This document shows, piece after piece, positions 33,259 through 41,322 of a DNA stretch of 64,000 nt (within the stretch, counting starts at the first letter, position 1; every line of letters begins with the position of its first letter). A program made the position numbers and the translations under genes. Source of the DNA: G965116155 sp965116155 (GTDB lineage Bacteria; Bdellovibrionota; Bdellovibrionia; Bdellovibrionales; UBA1609); NCBI GenBank assembly GCA_965116155.1, contig OZ220488.1, forward strand, positions 1,547,224 to 1,611,223. The letters are read 5' to 3'. The notes beneath the pieces are model-generated. The model was not told where the DNA came from. It saw only the letters and a list, made by a program, of their open reading frames with translations, and searched no databases.

Positions 33259-33636
33259 ATGGGTGTAATGGTAAAATTTGTTCTGGCTTTTTTAGGCTTT
33301 TGGTCGGTGCTGCTAAGCGCTGTGGTGATTGTGGCAGAGCCTGAGGCCGGCACGGGTGATAAGGAGGTCGTGCGCAAGCTGGGAGGGGCTGTTAAGTCTT
33401 TGCCTGGGGTGGGCGCTGGTGCAAAGGGCGACCCTAACATGCGGCTTAAGTCTGCGGACCCTGGGACGGAGGCGGTAGGCAAAATCTACCGCGCCTGTGC
33501 GGCGTGTATGCCCTATGGTGACACCGACCGCTTGTGGGACTCCCCCCGCACCATTCAACAGCGCCTCGAAGAAGACCTACCTGAAGACTCCGAAGCCTCA
33601 AGCTCAGATGAAGACGCGCAAGGAACAACCAATTAG
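33259..33636 (+). CDS. Small secreted protein downstream of the RHS gene
   Basis: A 125-residue protein with a signal peptide (FVLAFLGFWSVLLSAVVIVA) and a mature part of about 100 residues: Gly/Lys-rich, with a Cys pair in RACAACMPYGDTDRLWD and an acidic Ser-rich tail (LEEDLPEDSEASSSDED). I do not recognise it. It begins nine bases after the RHS stop, so it is very likely co-expressed with it. Its TAG stop (33634-33636) is formed by the family 1 repeat end. It could be a partner or remnant of the RHS system; no immunity function is evident. Confidence 0.65.
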   Translation: MGVMVKFVLAFLGFWSVLLSAVVIVAEPEAGTGDKEVVRKLGGAVKSLPGVGAGAKGDPNMRLKSADPGTEAVGKIYRACAACMPYGDTDRLWDSPRTIQQRLEEDLPEDSEASSSDEDAQGTTN

Positions 33637-33747
33637 AGTGCCAGCAAAATAAACTTGGGTAAGTGCGCCGATCCAGCGCGAACACTTCCCTCTGGGAGGC
33701 TGCTCTAGGAGCGTCACTTAATCCCAGAAAATTCTGCTAGCGCTCTA
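33634..33747. repeat. Family 1 repeat, chimeric arms, between convergent genes
   Basis: Starts TTAGAGTGCCAGCAAAATAA in the stop codon of the small secreted protein and ends CTAGCGCTCTAATT in the stop codon of rlmN. The left arm is of the AAACTTGGG type and the right arm of the CCCAGAAAATT type, so they pair poorly in the outer part but well at GCAAAAT/ATTCTGC and at TAAGTG/CACTTA. This copy is an exception to the arm-pairing rule and looks like a recombinant of two lineages. Confidence 0.82.
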
Positions 33748-34830
33748 ATTGGGGTTTAATTGTCCGCAGGCGGCAAGGATGTCTGCGCCACAGGTCTTGC
33801 GTACAGAGGCAAAAACATTTTTTTGTAACAGTTGCTTTTGGAAGCGCGTAACAGCATGAGATGCCGGGCGGGCAAAATCTGATTCCGGCCAAGGGTTAAA
33901 AGCAATCAGGTTCACCTTGCAAGGCAACTTGCTACACAAAGCCACCAAGCGTTGAGCATCCTGCGCGGAGTCGTTCACCCCATTTAAAAGCACGTACTCC
34001 AAAGTCACCCGCGTGCGTGTGGCTTTAGCATGCTGGTGTGCCGCTTTGAGCAAAACCTCAATGGGCCACTTTTTGTTAATGGGCATAATGCGCGTGCGCT
34101 GCTCATTTGTTGTAGCATTAAGGCTCACCGCCAAAAGCACTCCCGCCTCCGTGACAAAAGGTATGCGGTCTGCCAAACCCGAAGTCGACACGGTGATCTT
34201 TTTGCGCGCAAGGCCTATGCCATGGGGGTTAGTGAGCTGCTCTATCGCGGCAAACACAGACTCTACGTTATCTAATGGCTCCCCCATGCCCATAAACACA
34301 ATATTGGTTATAGGCTGGTCCACATGCTCGCGTGCCACCAAATATTGGCCCACAATTTCTGCGGGGGATAATCTTTTTTTTAATTTTTGTTTGCCTGTAT
34401 AACAAAACTTGCAAGCCATATTGCAACCCACTTGAGACGATACACACAAAGTAAGCCTCTTGCCCTGAGGTATAGCCACGCTCTCAAAAAGATGCCTATC
34501 GTCAGTATCACTAAAGGCCGAAAAAACCAGCTTCTTGGTGCCATCGGTGCTACTCAAAACGCGCACAAGCCTGGGCAGATCAAAACAAAACATTCCTTGC
34601 AGCTGCTGCCGGAAATTTTTAGCCAAATTATGCATTTGCCCAAAATCCTGCACCCCCATAGCATAAACCCACTTGTTTAACTGCACACAGCGGTAACTTG
34701 CTTTACCAAGGGAGCTAAGCTTTTGCTCCATTGCCTTGGGAGAATAGTTATAAAAATTGTTCACTTTAAAATCCTCACACACGCGCGCGCTCTGCGGGTA
34801 CTCTTTTGAGCTATTCTGTGTGCAGCCCAT
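33745..34830 (-). CDS. rlmN: Dual-specificity 23S rRNA A2503/tRNA A37 C2-methyltransferase
   Basis: A 361-residue radical-SAM methyltransferase. The iron-sulfur cluster motif is CNMACKFCYTG (CxxxCxxC), followed by FMGMGEPLDN, the conserved SAM contact, and the C-terminal RKTCGADILAACGQL carrying the catalytic Cys. RlmN adds a methyl group at C2 of A2503 in 23S rRNA and A37 of some tRNAs. The length is normal. Its last codons (Pro-Asn-stop) run into the end of a family 1 repeat. Upstream, 34831-35030 holds only AT-rich sequence in which I see nothing beyond possible promoters. Confidence 0.95.
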   Translation of the reverse strand: MGCTQNSSKEYPQSARVCEDFKVNNFYNYSPKAMEQKLSSLGKASYRCVQLNKWVYAMGVQDFGQMHNLAKNFRQQLQGMFCFDLPRLVRVLSSTDGTKKLVFSAFSDTDDRHLFESVAIPQGKRLTLCVSSQVGCNMACKFCYTGKQKLKKRLSPAEIVGQYLVAREHVDQPITNIVFMGMGEPLDNVESVFAAIEQLTNPHGIGLARKKITVSTSGLADRIPFVTEAGVLLAVSLNATTNEQRTRIMPINKKWPIEVLLKAAHQHAKATRTRVTLEYVLLNGVNDSAQDAQRLVALCSKLPCKVNLIAFNPWPESDFARPASHAVTRFQKQLLQKNVFASVRKTCGADILAACGQLNPN

Positions 34831-35030
34831 GTGCCAAGCATATTATATGCAGTTAGTTAACTTTTAAACACTCCAAAAACCACCTAAGCCAATGGGCAAC
34901 TCTGGCTCAAATCACCTAATCCACTGTTTTTATTAGTATTTTTTAGATTTCCAGGCATCAAGGTGTACGTATTTCATTGTGGCTATGCTTTTGCAGCTAA
35001 TATAGCTCCAAGAGCCCTAAGGGAGGTTTT

Positions 35031-35219
35031 ATGAAGTTTTATGTTTTTGTTATTGCTTTTATTCTGGCCTTTGCAACGCCTTTAGTAGCATCAGGCGCCG
35101 AGGGGGTGGGTGGCACTTGCCCGCTTAGCAATCACCTGACAGACAATACCAACCCCGATACACAAGCTGATGCCAAAGACAAAGAAGACGAGGCAGAAGA
35201 GACCGAAACTGCACAATAA
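35031..35219 (+). CDS. Small secreted acidic peptide
   Basis: A 62-residue protein with a typical signal peptide (FYVFVIAFILAFATPLVASG) and a mature part of about 40 residues with one Cys and a highly acidic tail (DAKDKEDEAEETETAQ). The start is well supported by a GGGAGG site at 35020-35025, five bases before ATG. I do not recognise it. It precedes the second ankyrin gene, separated by a palindromic element. A secreted acidic peptide next to an ankyrin effector-like gene could have a related role, but this is speculative. Confidence 0.65.
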   Translation: MKFYVFVIAFILAFATPLVASGAEGVGGTCPLSNHLTDNTNPDTQADAKDKEDEAEETETAQ

Positions 35220-35260
35220 TTGCTTGTCTCTTTTTGCGTATGCGGGAGCTTTGTGACAGC

Positions 35261-35420
35261 CTCTCGTGTATTGGCATATATTTTGCGACCGATTCTGGTG
35301 CGCTTGACTTGATCTAAAGAAATGTGGTTAGACAGAGTGAATGACGTAGGCTGTCTGCCTATGGGGCGTGGCAGCGCCCCAGCCTAGAGGTCGTGGAATA
35401 TATGCCAATACACGAGAAGC
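35261..35420. repeat. Long inverted repeat overlapping the start of the ankyrin gene
   Basis: CTCGTGTATTGGCATATATT (about 35264-35283) is the reverse complement of AATATATGCCAATACACGAG (35398-35417); with the adjoining bases about 25 of 28 positions pair. The loop holds a GGGGCGTGGCAGCGCCCC hairpin (about 35362-35379). The right arm covers two possible start codons (GTG 35393 and ATG 35402) of the ankyrin gene. If transcribed from upstream, the stem would hide the gene's ribosome-binding region. Confidence 0.82.
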
Positions 35421-35425
35421 GACGT

Positions 35426-36865
35426 ATGCGTATTTTTTGGATGTTATTATTATTGGGTTTTTTGTTGGAGCCTGTTTTTTTGCCTAAAACTTATGCGGTC
35501 CCAAGGCTGCGATCATGGTTTATACCAGTTAAAGCATCGCGCGACCTTAAAGCAAGGGACGAACACGGCAGAACAGAGCTGATGTATGCGGTGCGCGAAG
35601 AGAGCGAAAGCCGCGTGCGAAACTTGCTTGCGCATAAAGACATAGACGTTAATGCAAGAGACCCAGAAGGCCGAACAGCACTAATGTACACAGTGGATGC
35701 ATTTAGTGACACAAACATCGGTATCGTACAGGCCTTGCTAGAGCACGAAAGTATCGACCTTAACGCACAAAATAAAAACAACGATACAGTGTTTACTTTG
35801 GCAAGGATTTGGGATCACGACGACCTGGTGCGGCTTTTGGTGGAGCATAAAAACTTTGACCCTAATGCGAGGGACAACAAATACGGCTCTACGGCTCTTA
35901 TGGAATTGGCTACGTATCATAGGTCGGACATGGTGCCAATTTTGCTAGCGCGCTCTGATACAGACGTTAACCTGAAAGACGCAAGTGGCAGAACGGCTCT
36001 CATAAGAGCAGTACTGGCGGATACAGATGTGTGGTTTTTCAATAAGCGACGCTTAAAGCGTTATAATGTGACAAGCAAGTCATTCAGTGATCGGGACCGG
36101 CAGATACAAGCGCAGGAGCAGCAGTACAAAACAGCCACGATAAAAGCTTTGCTCAAGCATGAACAAATTGACGTCAATGCAGCGGACGAGAGCGGGCACA
36201 CGGCACTAATGGTCGGCGCACGGCATAGAGTCGCAAAAGCAGACATAGAGGCCTTGCTCGCGCATGAAAATATCGATGTTAATGCCCGGGACGAAGATGG
36301 CCGTACGGCACTTATGCATGCAATAGTCAACGTTAATGACGGTGCAATAGAATCCTTATTGGCGCGCGTTGAGCTTGATGTTAACGCAGCAGATAAAGAT
36401 AGCCAGACAGCCCTGATGCTGGCAGCACGCCATGGCTACAATAGCTATGCAGAAGCTTTGCTTGCTCGAAACGATGCAGGCGTTAATGCCCAGGACAAAG
36501 GTGGCGATACGGCTCTTATTTATGCAGTGATTAAGGGATGGGCAAAAACTGTGCGGGACTTGTTGGCGCATGAAAATATCGATGTCAATGCTAGAGGGAG
36601 GGGTGGCAAAACAGCCCTCATCCATGCAGTAGAGAAAGACCAACAGGAAATCATAGCAGCTTTGCTCAGTCACGATAGCATTGATGCCAACTTGACAGAT
36701 AACAATGGCAAGACCGCGCTGGATTTTGCGTTAGACCGCCAGAGTAACGGTGCTAGCTCGCTAATGGCTTTAAGCCATGCAACTAGCAATGCGGAGTCTA
36801 TCTCGCGACTCCAAGGCTTTTGCATGGGCCTGCTGGCTGGCAAGCCCAAAATTAGAGCGCTCTAA
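35426..36865 (+). CDS. Exported ankyrin-repeat protein
   Basis: From ATG 35426 the product is 479 residues, with a signal peptide (IFWMLLLLGFLLEPVFLPKT) and about 11 ankyrin repeats (GRTALMYTVDAFSDTNIGIV, GHTALMVGARHRVAKADIEA, GKTALIHAVEKDQQEIIAAL), separated by one 40-residue insertion around residue 205-245. The frame is open from GTG 35393, but those codons lie in the arm of an inverted repeat and come before the signal peptide. The repeat register H-E-x-I-D-V-N-A-R-D is shared with the ankyrin protein at 19808. The C-terminal Ile-Arg-Ala-Leu-stop is encoded by ATTAGAGCGCTCTAA, the family 1 terminus in palindromic form. Confidence 0.86.
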   Translation: MRIFWMLLLLGFLLEPVFLPKTYAVPRLRSWFIPVKASRDLKARDEHGRTELMYAVREESESRVRNLLAHKDIDVNARDPEGRTALMYTVDAFSDTNIGIVQALLEHESIDLNAQNKNNDTVFTLARIWDHDDLVRLLVEHKNFDPNARDNKYGSTALMELATYHRSDMVPILLARSDTDVNLKDASGRTALIRAVLADTDVWFFNKRRLKRYNVTSKSFSDRDRQIQAQEQQYKTATIKALLKHEQIDVNAADESGHTALMVGARHRVAKADIEALLAHENIDVNARDEDGRTALMHAIVNVNDGAIESLLARVELDVNAADKDSQTALMLAARHGYNSYAEALLARNDAGVNAQDKGGDTALIYAVIKGWAKTVRDLLAHENIDVNARGRGGKTALIHAVEKDQQEIIAALLSHDSIDANLTDNNGKTALDFALDRQSNGASSLMALSHATSNAESISRLQGFCMGLLAGKPKIRAL

Positions 36866-36882
36866 ATTGCTCTAATAATGCC
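36850..36882. repeat. Family 1 terminus as a mini-palindrome at the end of the ankyrin gene
   Basis: TTAGAGCGCTCTAA (36852-36865) is a 14-base perfect palindrome carrying the ankyrin stop codon, followed by a second TTGCTCTAA. The convergent M16 gene ends at 36872, six bases away. It looks like another collapsed family 1 site, as at 28739. Confidence 0.65.
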
Positions 36883-38272
36883 GCGCGTAGGGACTTTGGG
36901 AAAATTGCCAGGACTGCTGGGTGGCGAGCTGCTTTAAAGGCTTGGCCACTTTGCCTAGAGGCCCATGCACCAGCACACCCCAGCGCCGATCCTTAAAATG
37001 GCGCTTAATGGCAGCATTAACTTGCCGCAAACTTAAGGCCTGCACGCGGGGCAAAAAGTTTTTAAGGTACGTAGGCTCCACGCCGTAATAATCTAAACCC
37101 AACAAAGCCTGTGCCATGCTGTCTTTGGTTTCTAGCATTCTAGGGTGAAAGCCTTTTAAATAATTCTGCACCCCCTGCAGCTCTTGGCGGGTTATGCCCT
37201 TTGCTACAAACTCATCCACAAGTTCGCGCAATTTTAGCAGCGTAACCCCAAGCTTTTCATGCCGCGTGTAAGTAGATACCACAAAAGAGCCCTCTAAACG
37301 CGCAAAATTAAAATACGAATACACCCCATAGGTTAAACCCAAACGCACCCTTATGTGCTGCATAAGCCTGCTGCCAAACATCCCACCCAAGGCCATATTA
37401 GCCACTCTTAAGGCTAAATAATCGGGGTGACTGCGAGCCACCCCCTTAGTAAACATCCTAATTTGGCTTTGTTGCAGTTGGTCTTTGTGCACCAAGTGGA
37501 TATGGTCTTGCTCTATGTCAAAATCGCCCCCCTTAGCCACGCAAGGGCCAGGCGCCAGCTTAGATATGTATTTTTCAAGCATTTTCTCGGCCTGCGATCT
37601 ATTAAAATCTCCCGCAAAAGCCAAGCGCACGCAGGATTTTTTAGCATAAAACTTTTTGTAAAAGGCTCTTAAGTGCTTATGCTGCAAGGCCTTTATAGAA
37701 GCCCTTGTGCCCGAAGCGGCATGGCCATAAGGGTGCCCTGCACCAAATACAAGGCGTGGCAACATATAATTTGTAAAAGACCCCGGATCATCAGGAAAAC
37801 TTAATCGCGATGCAAGAGCCCGTTTTTTGTATTTTGCAAAGCTCTTTTTGCTAAACCCCGGCTCAAACAAAGCCTCTAAATAACGCTGCAGCAAAGGCTC
37901 TTGAAAACGCGACAAACCCGACAGGGTAAATGTACTAAAATCATCCCCCACGCTGGCCGAAACATGCGCACCTAAACCCTCGATCTCTTTAGCCCATGCA
38001 AACTCGTCCTGCTTCAACGTGCCCCGTGTTAGCATATTGCCCACCGCTTGCGCTAAACCAGCCAAGCCTTTAGGGTCTGAAGCACTGCCCGCATTGCCAA
38101 TTAAGGCCACAACACTAAACGTCGGCAGAGTGCGGTCTTGCAAAAACCAAAGGCTTTGTGGTTCTGGTGGTGGTGTCAAGGGGGCTTCCTTTATTGGTGC
38201 TTGAGGTTTATTGGCACAAGAGACTAACGCAAAACATAGCGCCAACAAACATTTTAGCGGAGCTGTACTCAT
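36872..38272 (-). CDS. M16-family protease-like lipoprotein (inactive partner)
   Basis: A 466-residue protein with a lipoprotein signal (LLALCFALVSC, Cys at about 19) and two M16/insulinase-type domains. The position where active members carry HxxEH reads GLAGLAQAVGNML, so zinc binding is lost; the second domain keeps the RSHPDYLALRVANMALGGMF helix and the RVRLGLTYGVYSYF stretch. Such proteins form a closed chamber with a catalytic M16 partner, here encoded just upstream with a four-base overlap. They probably cut peptides in the periplasm, with the pair anchored to a membrane by this subunit. Confidence 0.88.
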   Translation of the reverse strand: MSTAPLKCLLALCFALVSCANKPQAPIKEAPLTPPPEPQSLWFLQDRTLPTFSVVALIGNAGSASDPKGLAGLAQAVGNMLTRGTLKQDEFAWAKEIEGLGAHVSASVGDDFSTFTLSGLSRFQEPLLQRYLEALFEPGFSKKSFAKYKKRALASRLSFPDDPGSFTNYMLPRLVFGAGHPYGHAASGTRASIKALQHKHLRAFYKKFYAKKSCVRLAFAGDFNRSQAEKMLEKYISKLAPGPCVAKGGDFDIEQDHIHLVHKDQLQQSQIRMFTKGVARSHPDYLALRVANMALGGMFGSRLMQHIRVRLGLTYGVYSYFNFARLEGSFVVSTYTRHEKLGVTLLKLRELVDEFVAKGITRQELQGVQNYLKGFHPRMLETKDSMAQALLGLDYYGVEPTYLKNFLPRVQALSLRQVNAAIKRHFKDRRWGVLVHGPLGKVAKPLKQLATQQSWQFSQSPYARHY

Positions 38273-39669
38273 TTGGGCAAAACCTGCAGCAGGTTACGCC
38301 TTTTTTGGCTCAAATATTTACGCGCAACGCGCTTAATATCGGCGTTACTTACTTTTTTATAAGACTCAATATCTTTCATAAAAAACGTATAATCACCCAT
38401 TACAATTTCGTTTATAGCCAAAGCGTACGCACGGCCTTGCATGGTTTGCAAAGCCTCCACCGCACCAAATACCGTGCGGTGTTTAGCCGCTTCAAGCTCT
38501 TGCTTTAACACACCCGTGCTTGCAAGTTTGTCTAGTTCGCTTTGGATTTTGCTAATTAACACGCCTAGCTTTTGGCGCTTTTTTTTCGCGCGCACCTCTA
38601 TACTAAAGAGCCCCGACATTTTAGGTGTATAAGAATAAGCCGAAACCGACTCGGCCCATGCTAAATCCTCCACCAACAGCTTGTGCAAACGCCCCAGCAC
38701 GCCAGATGATAAAATATCAGCAGCCAAATCCAAAGCATACATATCCGGATGCCCGGCTGGTACGGTTTTAAAATAAAGCGCCGCCCGGGGCAAGCCCACT
38801 GAGCGCCGCCAAACTTTGCGCTTGCCCGTAATGTCTTGAGGTTTTTTCCCCAAGTGCCAAGTACGATGGGGCAGGGGGCGTTTTTGTAAGCCACCAAAAT
38901 GCTTTTTTATTGCGCGCCGCGCCTGCTTATCCTTAAAGCCTCCCGACAAAACCAAAACCGCATTGTTGGGCACGTAAAAGCTTTTATAAAAACGCGCAAA
39001 ATCCTCCACACGGGCGGCGTTTAAGTCACGCATATAGCCAATTACAGGCCAGGCATAGGAGGTGCCCTGGAACAAGGTCTCAAACACCTCCACACCCATT
39101 TGCCCATCGACGTTATTGTCGATACGCATGCGCCGCTCCGATTTGACCACCTCACGCTCTGTTGCGATCTTTTCGCTGTCCATGAGCAGGTTTTGCATAC
39201 GGTCGGCTTCTAGCTCCAGGACCTTATCAAGGTTTCCTGCAGGCAGGGTCATGTAGTACCCCGTATAATCCATAGAGGTGAAAGCGTTATTGTCTCCGCC
39301 ATAAGAGCGCACCACATCGTCAAAGGCGCTTTCTTTAGGAAACTTGCGGCTGCCTTTAAACATAAGGTGCTCGAAAAAATGCGCCATCCCACTCTGGCCC
39401 GGCAGCTCTGAACTCGAGCCCACCTTGTACCACAAATGCAAAGACACAAGCTGAGACTTTGCATTAGGCGCTAAAAGCACCCGCAGCCCGTTTGGCAAGT
39501 GGTATTTTTTAACCTCAAAAGGCAGCTTCACAAGAACACCCTCAGTATGAACTGTTGCGGCAGGTGTGGCACCATAACTGGGTGCAACTACAGCCGCGCT
39601 AAGTGCGCCCAGCAACCAGGCAAACCTGCATTGCAAGCCTTTAGGCCACGCGCAAAAAAATCTACACAT
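38269..39669 (-). CDS. M16-family zinc protease (catalytic partner)
   Basis: A 466-residue exported protease with a signal peptide (FAWLLGALSAAVVAPSYGA) and the inverted zinc motif HFFEH (GMAHFFEHLMFKG, about residues 97-101) with the distal Glu about 75 residues later (EREVVKSERRM). The second M16 domain includes GHPDMYALDLAADILSSG. It hydrolyses oligopeptides in a clam-shell chamber built with the inactive subunit encoded downstream. The two genes are translationally coupled (ATGA-type overlap at 38269-38272). Confidence 0.92.
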   Translation of the reverse strand: MCRFFCAWPKGLQCRFAWLLGALSAAVVAPSYGATPAATVHTEGVLVKLPFEVKKYHLPNGLRVLLAPNAKSQLVSLHLWYKVGSSSELPGQSGMAHFFEHLMFKGSRKFPKESAFDDVVRSYGGDNNAFTSMDYTGYYMTLPAGNLDKVLELEADRMQNLLMDSEKIATEREVVKSERRMRIDNNVDGQMGVEVFETLFQGTSYAWPVIGYMRDLNAARVEDFARFYKSFYVPNNAVLVLSGGFKDKQARRAIKKHFGGLQKRPLPHRTWHLGKKPQDITGKRKVWRRSVGLPRAALYFKTVPAGHPDMYALDLAADILSSGVLGRLHKLLVEDLAWAESVSAYSYTPKMSGLFSIEVRAKKKRQKLGVLISKIQSELDKLASTGVLKQELEAAKHRTVFGAVEALQTMQGRAYALAINEIVMGDYTFFMKDIESYKKVSNADIKRVARKYLSQKRRNLLQVLPK

Positions 39670-39696
39670 AAGATAAATTATACTACGCCCGGACGA

Positions 39697-40419
39697 CTAA
39701 TGCACCACTGTTAATCGTGAGCGCCTTCTTTGAGGGCCGCGCTTTGCGCGCTTGTGCCAGGTGTAAAACAGTAAAAACAAATACCCCGTTAAAAGCCCAC
39801 CCAAGTGCGCCAAGTAGGCGACATCCGACCCTGCACGGCCAGAAGACAGCAAGCTCACAAGCTCAATACCTCCTAAGAGCATAACAAAGTATTTTACCTT
39901 CATCGGGAACAGCAAAAACGCATACACCACGCGGTCGCCATATAGAATCCCATAGGCCAAAAGCAAACCAAACACACTACCCGAGGCTCCCACAACAGGT
40001 GCCTGTAGCATAGCAAGCTCCCCTCCCCACCACCACAGGGCATAGGCTCCTGCCACATGGACCAAGGCCGCACCCACTCCACACACCACATAATACATGG
40101 CAAAAAACCTAGACCCCCACAAGCGCTCAAGCTCGCAGCCTAAAAAAAACAGCATCAGCATATTAAACACCAAATGGAACACACCCACTGCATGCACAAA
40201 CATATAAGTAAAGGGCTGCCAGATGAAAAAACTCTCCACAAGCGACTGCGGCACCACCCCCAAGTAACGAAACAACCAAGGGCTTTGCCAGAGCATGGCT
40301 TGCAAAAAAATCACCCCCACCACATAGACCGCAACGCAACTAATAATGAGCGCCTTAACCACAGGGGTCATAGTGGGCGTATGGAAGTAATGCGAAGCTC
40401 CGTGGGGGCTTAGTTGCAT
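39697..40419 (-). CDS. Rhomboid-family intramembrane serine protease
   Basis: A 240-residue protein with six predicted membrane helices. The catalytic Ser is in GASGSVFGLL (about residue 146) and the catalytic His in YLAHLGGLLTGY (about 209). The L1-loop and HLVFNMLMLFFLGCELE (HxxxN) segment are also those of rhomboids. Rhomboids cleave membrane proteins within or near the bilayer; bacterial substrates are mostly unknown. The gene overlaps the preceding epimerase gene by ten bases, so they may be co-transcribed though functionally unrelated. Confidence 0.9.
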   Translation of the reverse strand: MQLSPHGASHYFHTPTMTPVVKALIISCVAVYVVGVIFLQAMLWQSPWLFRYLGVVPQSLVESFFIWQPFTYMFVHAVGVFHLVFNMLMLFFLGCELERLWGSRFFAMYYVVCGVGAALVHVAGAYALWWWGGELAMLQAPVVGASGSVFGLLLAYGILYGDRVVYAFLLFPMKVKYFVMLLGGIELVSLLSSGRAGSDVAYLAHLGGLLTGYLFLLFYTWHKRAKRGPQRRRSRLTVVH

Positions 40420-40874
40420 GCAGGGCCTTTTGCTGGCTTTTGCACCAGCTCCACCAATACTCCGGCAGCAGACCTTGGGTGCACAAAAGCCACCCGCGTG
40501 CCTCCTGCACCATCAAAAGGCTCTTGGTTTATAAGTTCTACGCCCTCTTTGCGCAGACGGCTCATGTGTTGCTCGATGTCATCCACACAAAAGCTAATAT
40601 GGTGCAGCCCAGGGCCACGTTTTTTTAAAAATTTATGCACCGTGCTTTTGTCGCTAGTGGGCTCTATGAGCTCTAACTTAGCGCCTCCTCCTATATCGAA
40701 CATCAGCACCCGCACGGACTCGCGCTCCACCAGCTCGGGGGTGCCTTTTTGCGGCAGAGGCAGCAGATCGAACAGCTTGCGCGCGTCTTTCAGCGACCAC
40801 ACCCCTACGCCAATGTGGTCCAAAGTGGGGGGGGTAGAGGCGCCTAGAGCACCTTTAAGGTCGTGGGTTTGCAT
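40410..40874 (-). CDS. mce: Methylmalonyl-CoA epimerase
   Basis: A 154-residue vicinal-oxygen-chelate enzyme from ATG 40874, preceded by AGGAGG (40885-40890). The frame reaches back to 40934, but the Shine-Dalgarno sequence supports the inner start. Motifs: LDHIGVGVWSLKDARKLF with the metal His, KLELIEPT with a metal Glu, HHISFCVDDIE with the second His, and VLVELVQ with the final Glu. The enzyme interconverts (R)- and (S)-methylmalonyl-CoA, linking propionyl-CoA from branched-chain amino acids to succinyl-CoA, which fits the isovaleryl-CoA dehydrogenase at 12017. The mutase gene is not in the window. Confidence 0.87.
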   Translation of the reverse strand: MQTHDLKGALGASTPPTLDHIGVGVWSLKDARKLFDLLPLPQKGTPELVERESVRVLMFDIGGGAKLELIEPTSDKSTVHKFLKKRGPGLHHISFCVDDIEQHMSRLRKEGVELINQEPFDGAGGTRVAFVHPRSAAGVLVELVQKPAKGPACN

Positions 40875-40984
40875 AGCTCTGCCGCCTCCTAAACATAAGT
40901 CCCGAGCTGCGACCAGGGTACCACCAAAGGGCACGCTCTAGCTACTTGCCTTTTTTTGGTAGTGGCAGTATGTGTTTTACTGTA

Positions 40985-41132
40985 GCGTAAGCATAAAAGT
41001 GCCAACAACAATGTCCTCAGCCTTACGCAGTCTCCCTGATAGCGCCCTTGAGCGCGGGCCATCAGGGAGACAAGTGGTCCTGCCTGAGGCATTTTTGTGC
41101 ACTAGACAGCTAGCGTAAGCATAAAAGTGCCA
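40985..41132. mobile_element. Family 2 element followed by a second family 2 end
   Basis: GCGTAAGCATAAAAGTGCCA starts the element at 40985 and GTGCACTAGACAGC ends it at 41110; TA lies on each side (40983-40984 and 41111-41112). Inner arms: GTCTCCCTGAT...ATCAGGGAGAC (41028-41072) and the outer CCTCAGCC/GGCAT stretches. Directly after the second TA, the 20-base sequence GCGTAAGCATAAAAGTGCCA is repeated (41113-41132), just before the Shine-Dalgarno site of a small gene. The order suggests insertion of one element next to the end of another. Confidence 0.82.
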
Positions 41133-41147
41133 AGGAGGCTGCATACC

Positions 41148-41306
41148 ATGCCGCAAGAAAACACAGACCGGTTTTTTAAGATGATGAAGTCCGACAAGCG
41201 CCTGCGCAATTACTATTTGCAAGAGGGTGCCATACAACCCCAAGATGTAAAAGAGCAAAAAACGCAACTCGAGGACAGCGCCCATAAAATTAAATCAAGG
41301 GACTAG
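41148..41306 (+). CDS. 52-residue small protein
   Basis: A short gene with a strong AGGAGG site at 41133-41138 and nine bases to ATG 41148. The product begins MPQENTDRFFKMMKSDKRLR and continues NYYLQEGAIQPQDVKEQKTQ, ending SAHKIKSRD; it is charged, hydrophilic and probably helical. No signal peptide or cysteine. Codon use looks coding and the frame is free of stops. I do not recognise the family. It stands alone between two minus-strand genes, with a family 2 element just upstream that would separate it from, or provide, its promoter. Confidence 0.65.
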   Translation: MPQENTDRFFKMMKSDKRLRNYYLQEGAIQPQDVKEQKTQLEDSAHKIKSRD

Positions 41307-41322
41307 CAAAACTCTTTGCGGA

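Noticed and set aside
34831..35030. tRNA or small RNA gene upstream of the small secreted peptide
   Set aside because: AT-rich sequence with no cloverleaf, no conserved TTCRA loop and no terminator; I see only possible promoter-like stretches.
40414..40941. 175-codon plus-strand frame opposite mce
   Set aside because: Antisense shadow of a conserved vicinal-oxygen-chelate gene; Ser/Arg-rich translation without motifs.
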